NCBI GenBank assembly: GCA_029262675.1
Contig: JAJCYW010000007.1
Span: 167,101 to 231,100 of the forward strand
DNA from: Chloroflexota bacterium
GTDB lineage: Bacteria > Chloroflexota > Dehalococcoidia > DSTF01 > RBG-16-68-14
DNA length: 64,000 nucleotides
Direction: 5' to 3'
In this document: positions 35,980 through 43,433 of the stretch, piece by piece
Numbering within the stretch: position 1 is the first letter of the stretch
How the letters are laid out: each line of letters opens with the position of its first letter
Made by a program: the position numbers and the translations under genes
Notes under the pieces: generated by a model
What the model was told of the DNA's origin: nothing
Seen by the model: only the letters and a program-made list of their open reading frames with translations
Databases searched by the model: none

Positions 35980-36877
35980 CGCCGGCCTCCCGCGCCCACA
36001 CGGTGACGAGGCCGCGGAATCTTTCGACATCCTTCTCGCTCCCCCACACCCCCGGGCGGCCGATGAGCGACTCGATCTCATCCAGCAGCGTAGCTCCAGC
36101 CCAGGCCAGAAACGGACGGTAGTCGGGCATGGGACCGGCCGTCTCCTCGTAGCCGGAACGCCAAGCACGGATGATGAGCTTGCGGGCGACGTTCAGCAGA
36201 GGGCTGAGCGGTCCCGGCGGGACCGGGGCGGCAACCAGCGTCGCGACCGTCCGAGCCAGGTCGGCGCGCCGGTCGCCCGCAGCCGCCCCGGACCAATCGA
36301 TGATGCCGGTCAGCGTGGCGCCTTCGACGATGAGGTTGAGCGGATGGAAGTCCATATGAATCAGCGAGTCTGTCGCGGGCTGGAGCGACAGGACGTGCTC
36401 GGAGAGCGCGACGTACTGTTTTCCCGCTCGCGACACCCAGTCGTGAGGCGCGTTCGCCTGCAGCTCGGCAGGTGGGGCGACGGCATGCACACGCGCCTGG
36501 GCCATCCCGAACGTGCGTCCGAGACCCCACATCGACCACGGACGGCTCTCGATCGCTGAGAGGAGCGGCTTGCCTGGGCACCAGGACAACACCAGCGCAG
36601 GCAGGCCTTCAAATTCGCCCGCCGTTTCGATTCGGGGAGCTGGTAGACCCGCAACGGCGCAGGCGTCCAACGCGATCCGCTCTCGCCAAGCGATGTCCCT
36701 CACGCGTGGGAGTTCGTAGACTCGTAGGGAATGCTCACGTGCATCCGGCGTCGTGAACCGCCACAGCAGCGTTTCCCAACCTCCGAGGACTTGCTCAATA
36801 TCGGAAACGCTCTCGTAACCCAGCGCTGCCAGCGCGCGGCGGGGATCTATCGATGTGGGGACGCTATCATCAGCCAT
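35972..36877 (-). CDS. Aminoglycoside phosphotransferase (APH)-like kinase
   Basis: A 301-residue kinase-fold protein of the APH/choline kinase superfamily. The catalytic loop HMDFHPLNLIVEG near 205 and the metal-binding IIDWSGAAAGDRRADLAR near 225 match the HxDxxxxN and DW motifs. Substrate is unknown; most such proteins in environmental bacteria are not resistance enzymes. I start at ATG 36877, with GAGGT five bases upstream, rather than at 36907. Upstream lies dispersed repeat copy B. Confidence 0.82.
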   Translation of the reverse strand: MADDSVPTSIDPRRALAALGYESVSDIEQVLGGWETLLWRFTTPDAREHSLRVYELPRVRDIAWRERIALDACAVAGLPAPRIETAGEFEGLPALVLSWCPGKPLLSAIESRPWSMWGLGRTFGMAQARVHAVAPPAELQANAPHDWVSRAGKQYVALSEHVLSLQPATDSLIHMDFHPLNLIVEGATLTGIIDWSGAAAGDRRADLARTVATLVAAPVPPGPLSPLLNVARKLIIRAWRSGYEETAGPMPDYRPFLAWAGATLLDEIESLIGRPGVWGSEKDVERFRGLVTVWAREAGVS

Positions 36878-37395
36878 TGCAACCTCAGTGGCCCGCATTA
36901 TAGCCACAGCAAACGTTCATGACACGCATCCCATACATACGCCGAGACGCCCTGACGAGTTATCGTCGGCGCCACTGTTGGAGCGAAATTGGGGAGACCC
37001 GCCTTCGGCGGCCAAGCTTCGATGTGCGATGTGTTCGTCCTGAGCCGCAGCCGTTGTACTATCCAGCTGTCGACGAAGACACCAAGGATAGGGAGAAAGC
37101 ATCCGGCGGGGCTGGTGGTGTGCCGGAGTTGAGAGGCCTCGACCGGCCGTCCATTCTGATAGGCGTTCTGTCAAAGTCAGCGACACAGCGGGAGTCGTCG
37201 ACCACGATGCGCTCATCGTGTCGGGCCAAGCAACACATGATGGCGCGGACAGACGTATCATGATTTTCTTGTAGGCTTCAGCTACTATCCAGTCTTGCGA
37301 TGAGCCGACGCGGGGCTATACTTCGAGTCCGCTGACGCAACGGCTCGGCCGGCCAGGCCCGTCGGTCATTGACATCTTAGGAGGGGCAACAACCG
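36878..37395. other. Intergenic with repeat copy B
   Basis: Besides the repeat at 36923-37060, I see no gene. A minus-strand frame near 37090-37260 reads through without a start or family sequence. The last 40 bases carry GGAGGGG for the small gene at 37396. Confidence 0.4.
36923..37060. repeat. Dispersed intergenic repeat, copy B
   Basis: Second copy of the element at 33126-33266, in the same orientation and, like it, upstream of a leftward gene (the APH-like kinase, 46 bases away). Shared blocks are separated by variable spacers of similar length, a pattern suggesting either old transposition or selection on RNA structure. Confidence 0.6.
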
Positions 37396-37647
37396 GTGAG
37401 TGAGATTTCTGGGGAACACGCTGACAAGATCTATCAGGCCATGCACAGCTGCGACGGCTTCCTGAGACATCTACAGGAGTTCGCGGAGACCACCCAGTTG
37501 GAAGAGCAGGCACGCGGGATCTTGCTGGTTGATACTGCGGAGATGCGGAACAGGATCTCCAAGTGGACTGATTCCCTTCGCGAGATCGCTCTCGTCTACA
37601 GGGAAGAGAAGAAAGCAGAGTGGCGGAACCGATCGATCGGACGATGA
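37396..37647 (+). CDS. Small hypothetical protein (83 aa)
   Basis: A short, charged and helical product starting at GTG 37396 with GGAGGGG about 12 bases upstream. It has no cysteine pair or membrane segment, and the pattern (LQEFAETTQLEEQARGILL) suggests a small all-helical bundle. I do not recognise a family. Codon use is like that of neighbouring genes and the ribosome-binding site is good, which is the main support. Confidence 0.5.
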   Translation: MSEISGEHADKIYQAMHSCDGFLRHLQEFAETTQLEEQARGILLVDTAEMRNRISKWTDSLREIALVYREEKKAEWRNRSIGR

Positions 37648-37807
37648 AGACACTCCGTATCTTGGCCTCCCAAGCCGCAAGGGATACGCGGCAACGCGGA
37701 ACTAGCATGTCATTTGACCAGCACATCTTCCACATGCATCAATCTACTCGCTGATGCTCGCGATGTAACTACCAGAGACTACGTCTGGTGGCATTGGCAC
37801 CCAATGC

Positions 37808-37852
37808 TTCCCAAACAGAGGGTCGCGAGTTCGAACCTCGTCTCCTGCTCCA
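37808..37852 (+). pseudogene. 3'-half of a tRNA-Gly(CCC) (att-like scar B)
   Basis: Runs from the anticodon loop TTCCCAA through ACAGA, variable loop GGGTC, T-arm GCGAG-TTCGAAC-CTCGT and acceptor CTCCTGC to T-CCA. No matching 5' acceptor (GCAGGAG) or D-arm lies upstream, so it is not a functional tRNA. It shares the T-arm exactly with the scar at 14270-14338 and has the same orientation. Confidence 0.72.
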
Positions 37853-37872
37853 GATTCAATTCTGCCCCCTGG

Positions 37873-37980
37873 TCACCCGTTCCTGACCCCGCGCTTCGCT
37901 GCCGAACCGGCGGCGATGTAGAATAGCCCTGCAACGGAGACGAGCATCCAGTACGCGAAGACCGAGGACGGTGTTAACAC
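37873..37980 (-). pseudogene. C-terminal remnant of a membrane protein
   Basis: A 35-codon minus-strand stretch ending in TGA reads VFAYWMLVSVAGLFYIAAGS then a basic tail, like the last helix and tail of an inner-membrane protein. A stop lies directly upstream in frame. It abuts the tRNA-Gly scar and may be what is left of a gene cut by integration or deletion. Low confidence. Confidence 0.3.
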
Positions 37981-38239
37981 ATCCTGGCCTCATTCGCCGG
38001 TTCTTCCAGTGCGCTCAGGTGTGCTGTGGCCATCCAGCGGGCGGTCGTTGCCCGCGCCGCGGAACAACCCGATAGTCCCGTGGGTCTGCGGGTTGGCTTA
38101 AGCGCAGAAGAACCAGTGGTCGAGGAGCAAGACGTCTTCCGTGTCTCGGTGCAGTTAGCCACCATGGCAGGCACAGAAATGCAGAGAGGAACACATAAGT
38201 GAGCACAGCTCTGTAGGACCGGACGGGAGAACCACTGCA

Positions 38240-38917
38240 ATGAACGACATCGTGACGTACCTGCTTGAGGACTCGATCGCCACCATCACGATGGATGATG
38301 GCAAGGTGAATGCGCTATCACTCCCGATGTTCTCGGAGCTTAACGCGGCCTTCGATCGCGCTCGGACAGATGAGGCGGTGGTCGTGTTCACCGGTAGAGA
38401 GGGGAAATTCTCCGCAGGGTTCGATCTGGGTGCGCTTCGCGCCGGCGGACCCGACGCGGCTTCGCTGCTTCGGGCTGGCTTTGAGCTTGCAGAGCGCATT
38501 TTGTCGTTCCCCACGCCGGTCGTAATCGCATGCACGGGCCACGCGATAGCGATGGGTGTATTTCTCCTGTTGTCGGGCGATTACCGGATTGGTGTAGACG
38601 GACCCTACAAGATCAACGCGAATGAGGTGGCTCTCGGCATGACGATGCCGCGAGCCGCCGTCGAAATCTGCCGGCAACGGCTCTCGCCGTCGCACTTCAA
38701 CAGGGCCGTCATATTGGCCGAGTCCTATTCGCCCGAAGACGCGATCGGCGCAGGCTTCTTAGACCGAGTCGTTCAGGCTTCGGAACTGCAGGATGTTGCG
38801 CGGAGCACAGGGGCCCAGCTAGCCAAGCTTGATATGAACGCTCACGCGGCAACCAAGCTGCGTGCCAGAGACCGCGCGTTGAAGGCAGTCCGAGCAGCCA
38901 TCGAAGCCGACTTTTGA
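38240..38917 (+). CDS. Crotonase/enoyl-CoA hydratase family protein
   Basis: A 225-residue short crotonase. Oxyanion-hole segments are GKFSAGFDLGALR and CTGHAIAMGVFLLLSGDYRIG. Where many hydratases have a catalytic glutamate, this protein reads KINANEVALGMTMP, so a glutamate is present but its neighbours differ. It lacks about 30 C-terminal residues seen in longer enzymes, matching the short crotonase/enoyl-CoA hydratase group. Substrate unknown. It is a single rightward gene. Confidence 0.85.
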   Translation: MNDIVTYLLEDSIATITMDDGKVNALSLPMFSELNAAFDRARTDEAVVVFTGREGKFSAGFDLGALRAGGPDAASLLRAGFELAERILSFPTPVVIACTGHAIAMGVFLLLSGDYRIGVDGPYKINANEVALGMTMPRAAVEICRQRLSPSHFNRAVILAESYSPEDAIGAGFLDRVVQASELQDVARSTGAQLAKLDMNAHAATKLRARDRALKAVRAAIEADF

Positions 38918-39079
38918 AGCAGGCCGAGGCGCTGGACTTCAAGACGGGCAAGGAGTACTACCACAGAAGCGGGCCACGGCGCCGGTCTATCGATAAGGCC
39001 TGACGTCCAACTAATACTTTGGCCGCGTTTCGCTCGCCTTCGTAGCTACGCCGTCACAGGGCCTGAGCTCAGATAGCTT

Positions 39080-39982
39080 CTAGGCGTCTGCCTGAGGCCG
39101 GATCAGCAGCACCGGCGCGGCACCTTGCAGGAGCCGGTCGGCGATACTGCCGAGGACGGCTCTCGCGATCCCTGCCCTGGCGTGCGATGTCATCACCACA
39201 AGGTCGATCTCCTGCTTGCTCACGAGACTGAGGAGCGCATCGGCAGGCGGTCCGTGAAGAACGGCCGTTTCGACCTTGCGGCCGGCGTTCAGCCGGTCTT
39301 TCGCGCTGGCCAGGTAGGACTTGGCTGCGTTCGTGAGGTCTTCGTCCACCTGGGCGATGTTAACCTCGGGCACACCGAAGATAAACGCTTGCGTCGCCCA
39401 CTGAAGCGCCTGCGCCAGGACCAGCTCCGCGCCGAACTTGTCCGCCAGCTCGAGCGCGGGACGGAGAGCGGTTTCAGCCAACGGCGATCCGTCGAGCGGG
39501 ACCAGGATGCGCCGGACGATCGGCTCCCTATGATCGGCTTCGAGTACGGCAGGTCCAACGACGAGTGTCGGAACAGGGGCGTCACGGACAAGCCTGTTCG
39601 CGACGCTGCCGTAGTGCCAGCGGCTGAGGCCGGATCGACCGTGTGTCGCGATGACCAGATAGCTCGCCTCCAGCCGATCGATCAGGTTCAGTATTTCCTG
39701 CGCCGCCTCGCCGATGACAACGTCGGATCCTATATCGATCCCTTCCGAATCCACCGTGTCGGCCAAGCCAGCGATGTAGCGCTCCCAGTACTCTTCACCC
39801 TGCTTGAACGCGCTGCCGTCAATGCCAGCCAAGTTCTCCATGATCGCTCGTTCGCCCTCTTCCCAGACCTTCACGAGGTGGAGGCCGGCGCCGGTCGCGT
39901 GTGCAATAGCTATCGCATAGGGAATAACCTTCTCGGCCAGTTCGGACCCGTCTAGGGCAACGACAACGGTGTGTTCACTCAT
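39080..39982 (-). CDS. Tandem-domain universal stress protein
   Basis: A 300-residue protein of two UspA domains (about 1-145 and 155-300). Each begins with a VVALDGS or ILVPLDGSPLAE strand and ends with an ATP-binding loop of the G-x2-G-x9-G(S/T) type (THGRSGLSRWHYGSVANRLV and TSHARAGIARAVLGSIADRLL), so ATP binding is likely, best kept in the first domain. Paired UspA proteins often respond to hypoxia or energy stress. GGAGG precedes the ATG. It is 14 bases downstream of another uspA-type gene and near the nos cluster. Confidence 0.9.
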   Translation of the reverse strand: MSEHTVVVALDGSELAEKVIPYAIAIAHATGAGLHLVKVWEEGERAIMENLAGIDGSAFKQGEEYWERYIAGLADTVDSEGIDIGSDVVIGEAAQEILNLIDRLEASYLVIATHGRSGLSRWHYGSVANRLVRDAPVPTLVVGPAVLEADHREPIVRRILVPLDGSPLAETALRPALELADKFGAELVLAQALQWATQAFIFGVPEVNIAQVDEDLTNAAKSYLASAKDRLNAGRKVETAVLHGPPADALLSLVSKQEIDLVVMTSHARAGIARAVLGSIADRLLQGAAPVLLIRPQADA

Positions 39983-39996
39983 TTGTGCCTCCGATC

Positions 39997-40530
39997 TTAT
40001 GGTAGTGCCAGGCGTCCCGCGCTGGCCTGCGCCGTCTCGTCCAGCATCGCTACGTCGTCCCTGCCTTCCTCTTCTTCCTCTTCACGTTCCCACGCAGCCT
40101 GGCTCGGCTTGACGATCAGGACCGGCGACTTGGCGGATTGCAGAACCTTCTGCGCCACGCTCCCGAAGACGTGCCAGCCGCGCCCGCCGAGCCCGTGCGA
40201 ACCCATGACGATCAGATCGCAGTGCTCGACCTCAGCGGACCCGATGATCGTGTCGGCAACCTCTCCGGTGGGGACGTGCGTGTCGACGCCAAGATCGTCC
40301 GCGCCGGAGCGCTCGGCCACTTCCTCAATATAGGCTTCGGCCTCGCGCACCTGGGCTTCTTGCAGTTCATCAAGCATGTGCGGCGCGTAGAACCGGCCGG
40401 GGACAGGGGGCGCCACGACGCGCAGAAGCACAATTGCGCCGGAGAGGCCCTTGGCGAGCTCGGCGGCTACGTCGAGCGCCTCTTCGGCCATCTTAGAGCC
40501 ATCGAGCGGGACGAGAATTCGCTTGATCAT
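39997..40530 (-). CDS. Universal stress protein (UspA family)
   Basis: A 177-residue single-domain UspA protein beginning MIKRILVPLDGSKMAEEAL and carrying MGSHGLGGRGWHVFGSVAQKVL, the ATP-binding glycine loop. A glutamate-rich stretch (EREEEEEEGRD) follows the domain. ATG 40530 is preferred to 40575 because GGAGGCG sits at the right distance and the family starts here. It is followed by the tandem-domain gene and preceded by two GGCC-type palindromes. Confidence 0.9.
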   Translation of the reverse strand: MIKRILVPLDGSKMAEEALDVAAELAKGLSGAIVLLRVVAPPVPGRFYAPHMLDELQEAQVREAEAYIEEVAERSGADDLGVDTHVPTGEVADTIIGSAEVEHCDLIVMGSHGLGGRGWHVFGSVAQKVLQSAKSPVLIVKPSQAAWEREEEEEEGRDDVAMLDETAQASAGRLALP

Positions 40531-40605
40531 GGCTTCGCCTCCATTCGACGCCACCATTCGGCCTTCCTTCCCCATTCATAATGTTCCGTCCAAGAGGGTG
40601 CAGGA

Positions 40606-40620
40606 TAGGGCCGGTCGGTA
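40606..40620. promoter_or_regulatory. Palindromic box upstream of usp genes (distal half-degenerate)
   Basis: TAGGGCCGGTCGGTA lies 75-90 bases before the usp start. It matches the boxes in the nosZ/cupredoxin intergenic region (AGGGCC-NGWC-GGCC). On the minus strand it abuts the -35 position of a possible promoter whose -10 is ATTATG near 40580. Half the right arm is lost. Confidence 0.5.
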
Positions 40621-40631
40621 CGGCTTTGGGC

Positions 40632-40647
40632 GGGCCGGACGGCCCTT
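40632..40647. promoter_or_regulatory. Palindromic box upstream of usp genes (perfect arms)
   Basis: GGGCCGGACGGCCCTT contains the arms GGGCC and GGCCC around GGAC. The flank CTAAGGATCT resembles the AGGACATCT that follows the nos boxes. The layout is like DosR/DevR-type sites of actinobacteria, but no regulator gene is in the window. Confidence 0.55.
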
Positions 40648-40760
40648 CTAAGGATCTCGATGGGGAGGCAGGGACTTCTATCGGGCCGGGTACGCGGACG
40701 CGGACGACGTTATGATGCACTCGGCCTGCTGCTCACGTCTTCGAACAGTACCTGTCTGCG

Positions 40761-41687
40761 TCACGGCGACAGGCTCAGTGCCAGCTCGATAGCTTCAATT
40801 AGTTCCTCAGCGCTCGCCGTGCCCTCGAATCGAGAGCTGATGCGCCCGGCGCCGTCCACGACGAACACCCACGGCTCTGTCTGGATCTTCCACTCAAGTA
40901 CCGCCGCCACCGGCACGATGTCCGGCGTGCCTTCCGCACTGGTGATCAGGGCCAGGCCGCCCGCCTCATCCAGTTCGAACGGCTCGATGTGGACGAAGTT
41001 GACCCGATCGCCAAACTCTTCCCAGGCCGCCTTGAAGTTCTCGACGATCAAACCGCAGAACTGAGAACGACAGAAGGCGGGCGTGGCAAACATCACGACC
41101 AGTGGCTTCCCGGAATCGAGCGCCTCCGCGACCGTCATCTGGTAGAGGGCGCGCTCTGGATTCGGATCGGTGCTTACGAGGTTGACGTCCGCGACGTCTG
41201 CCAGCGTCAGGTTCTCTGACCGCGGCGCTGAATCGCCGATATTGAGCGTGATTGAGTCCTGGCGAACGGCAAAGAGACGCGGCAGCGATTCCTGCTCGTT
41301 GCCGTCCTGACGCACAAGAGCGATCAGCTCCCACTCGCCGGCGCTGGTGAATTCGACGTTCGCTACAAAGAAGCCTGTGACGTCGGGTATCGCCCAGACG
41401 AACTGAGTGACATGCTCTCCCGTCACTTCACCCGCAAGAGAGAAGCGCAGGACGACATCCTGCCCCGGAGCTTCCAGGATGCGTTCGTTGTCAGGACCGA
41501 GCAGCGAGACGGTCACACGGTTCGGACCCACTGCCAGCTCTGAATTGCCGATCAGGGCAGTGAACTCGGGCTCACCGTCAGTCGGTATGGCGGCTGTGTC
41601 TGAGCCGCCGCCGGAACACGCGGTGGCGATCAGCAGCGTGAGAAGCAGGACCAGACCGAGGCTGTTGTGCGGTAGATGCCTCATCAC
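40761..41687 (-). CDS. Thioredoxin-fold lipoprotein of the nos cluster (CX4C)
   Basis: A 308-residue lipoprotein: lipobox ending in C24, a beta-sandwich-like region (about 40-145) and a thioredoxin-fold domain (150-305) with FATPAFCRSQFC, cysteines 206 and 211. The CX4C spacing differs from thioredoxin CXXC and Sco CXXXC. It could deliver copper to, or reduce, the NosZ sites outside the membrane, a role often given to NosL or Sco in other clusters; NosL is absent here. Its start overlaps nosY as ATGA and it is the last nos-operon gene. Confidence 0.75.
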   Translation of the reverse strand: MMRHLPHNSLGLVLLLTLLIATACSGGGSDTAAIPTDGEPEFTALIGNSELAVGPNRVTVSLLGPDNERILEAPGQDVVLRFSLAGEVTGEHVTQFVWAIPDVTGFFVANVEFTSAGEWELIALVRQDGNEQESLPRLFAVRQDSITLNIGDSAPRSENLTLADVADVNLVSTDPNPERALYQMTVAEALDSGKPLVVMFATPAFCRSQFCGLIVENFKAAWEEFGDRVNFVHIEPFELDEAGGLALITSAEGTPDIVPVAAVLEWKIQTEPWVFVVDGAGRISSRFEGTASAEELIEAIELALSLSP

Positions 41688-42571
41688 GCGCGGGACGTTC
41701 GGGCGGATGTCGCGCGTTTCGATCTGATGCGGTTACGTTCGTGCTTCGGCCCCTCTCGCTCGAAGAGTAAGCTCGCCACGTACAAGGGTGCGGCAACCCA
41801 CGCCACCAACGCGCCCGAGAGCAGCGCCGTTGCGCCCGCGGTGCCCAGACGCTGGATCATGAACGCGCCGAACGGGCCGAGCACCTCCAGGTCCGGTTCG
41901 AGCTGCAGAATCGCCAGCACGCGCACGATCTCGATGGGGTTGCTGAGGACGGCAAGAAGGAGCCAGCCCTCGCCCACTGAGACGGCGGAGATCATGCCGA
42001 TCAGCAGCAAGTCGAACAGGAAGATGGCAGCGAACCAGACCATCAACGACATGCCAAGCGCCTGGACCCGTGTCGGCGACAGGACGGACGCGACCAGTCC
42101 CAGACCCGTCATCACGGCGACAAGCGCGAGTACGAGGCCGAGGAAGACCAGGTACGTGCCGACGTCCATCGCCGAACCGTAGAGCGCGATGACGACACCG
42201 GCCACCCCGAAGCCGCCAACCGTCGCGATGCCGATCGCGGAGACGAGTCCCGCGAACTTCCCGAGCAGGATCTCCCGCCGGTTCACGGGCTGCGAAAGAA
42301 GATAGGTGAGCGTGCCCTGCTCTCGCTCTCCGGCGATAGTCCCCGCTCCCAACGACAGGGCGATCAGGGGGGTCAGGAGCAGGCAGAGATTCACCAGGCT
42401 GGCCGTCGTGCGGCTGAAATTCTCGAAGCCCAGCGCACCGAGGTTCTTCTGGCCCAGGAACGAGAGCGCCAGCGCCAGCAGGGTGAATAGCACCGCGTAG
42501 AGCAGTAGCCACCAACTGCGCATGGCGTCGCGCACTTCTTTGGTCATGAGCACGACGACGGTGTTCTTCAT
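41684..42571 (-). CDS. nosY: NosY-type ABC transporter permease
   Basis: A 295-residue ABC-2 permease with six hydrophobic segments. An early cytoplasmic loop, GTIAGEREQGTLTYLLSQPVNRREILLGKF, is the signature of NosY-like ABC-2 permeases. With NosF it forms the transporter that supports maturation of the NosZ CuZ (copper-sulfide) centre. The start overlaps the nosF stop by one base (TGATG). A basic C-terminal tail of about 20 residues is extra. Confidence 0.9.
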   Translation of the reverse strand: MKNTVVVLMTKEVRDAMRSWWLLLYAVLFTLLALALSFLGQKNLGALGFENFSRTTASLVNLCLLLTPLIALSLGAGTIAGEREQGTLTYLLSQPVNRREILLGKFAGLVSAIGIATVGGFGVAGVVIALYGSAMDVGTYLVFLGLVLALVAVMTGLGLVASVLSPTRVQALGMSLMVWFAAIFLFDLLLIGMISAVSVGEGWLLLAVLSNPIEIVRVLAILQLEPDLEVLGPFGAFMIQRLGTAGATALLSGALVAWVAAPLYVASLLFEREGPKHERNRIRSKRATSARTSRA

Positions 42572-43428
42572 CAGTCGCTACTCTCGCTCGGGTCCGGGGA
42601 GGCGGGCAACAGATCGTCCCAGCTCACCTCGGCGGGCCATACGTCGTTTGGCTTGATGCCGGCGACACGGAGCGCTTCTTGGAACCTCTCCTCGCCCGTA
42701 CCGTTGAGATGGACGACGAAGCGTTTGCCATGCACTCGCGACGTCATCTCCTGAAGCGTCTCGTCGAAGGCCACGCGGCCCCTGTTTAGCACGATTACTC
42801 TGTCGGCCAACTCGCCGAGCCGGTCCAGGAGGTGTGTCGACAGAAGGACGGTCTTGCCTTCGCCTCTGAGACGCTGCAGGAGGTCGAAGAAGTCTCGCCT
42901 GCTGTCGATGTCGAGGCTCGCGGTAGGCTCGTCCAGCAGCAGTAGCGGGGGGTCGGCCAACAACGCCGCGGCGAGCGTGAGCCTCTGTCGCATGCCGCCT
43001 GAGAGATGCCCCACCCGCGTCTTCGCCTGGTCCTGCAGGTTCACCAGCTCCAGCAACGGAGGGATACGGCCTCGGTCCGCGCCCTTGAGGTCGGCCAGGA
43101 ACGAGAGCACTTCAGCGCAGGTGTCGGCCTCGTTGAAGGCGGACGTCTGCGGAACGTACCCGATCTTGCGGCGGACGGCTTTGCCATCGCGCTTCACGGA
43201 CAGGCCATCGATCTCGATGGTGCCTTCGAAATCCATCACGCCGAGGATTGACTGGAGCATGGTCGTCTTGCCGGCGCCGTTCGGCCCCAGCAGCGCGACA
43301 ACAGAGCCAGCGCTCACGTTAAATGTCACGCCGTCCAGCGCCTTGACGGCGCCGTACGATTTCCGCACGTCTACGACGGAGAGTACGTTCTTGCCAGGCC
43401 GGCGTTCTTTCACCTGCTCCATGTCCAA
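42571..43428 (-). CDS. nosF: NosF-type ABC transporter ATPase
   Basis: A 285-residue ATPase with Walker A GPNGAGKTT, Q-loop YVPQTSAFNE, signature LSGGMRQRL, Walker B LLLLDEPTASLD and the H-loop STHLLDRL. The C-terminal extension of about 70 residues is usual for NosF. It powers NosY/NosD in copper-site assembly of nitrous-oxide reductase. It sits five bases after nosD. Confidence 0.93.
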   Translation of the reverse strand: MDMEQVKERRPGKNVLSVVDVRKSYGAVKALDGVTFNVSAGSVVALLGPNGAGKTTMLQSILGVMDFEGTIEIDGLSVKRDGKAVRRKIGYVPQTSAFNEADTCAEVLSFLADLKGADRGRIPPLLELVNLQDQAKTRVGHLSGGMRQRLTLAAALLADPPLLLLDEPTASLDIDSRRDFFDLLQRLRGEGKTVLLSTHLLDRLGELADRVIVLNRGRVAFDETLQEMTSRVHGKRFVVHLNGTGEERFQEALRVAGIKPNDVWPAEVSWDDLLPASPDPSESSD

Positions 43429-43433
43429 GCCTA

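Larger units (their letters stand above)
37648..38239. other. Intergenic, integration-scar region
   Basis: Contains the second tRNA-Gly(CCC) 3'-half (37808-37852), preceded by two small hairpins (CCAGA-GACTACG-TCTGG and GCATTGG-CAC-CCAATGC), then a short membrane-protein C-terminal remnant on the minus strand (37873-37980). The rest has no recognisable gene. The mix suggests old integration and decay. Confidence 0.5.

Noticed and set aside
35972..36877. Antibiotic resistance gene
   Set aside because: The APH fold is shared by many metabolic kinases and nothing in the context (mobile element, resistance cassette) supports resistance.
33126..37060. Riboswitch of a known class
   Set aside because: I could not match the blocks to any consensus I know (TPP, cobalamin, SAM, c-di-GMP, ykkC), so I list it only as a repeat.
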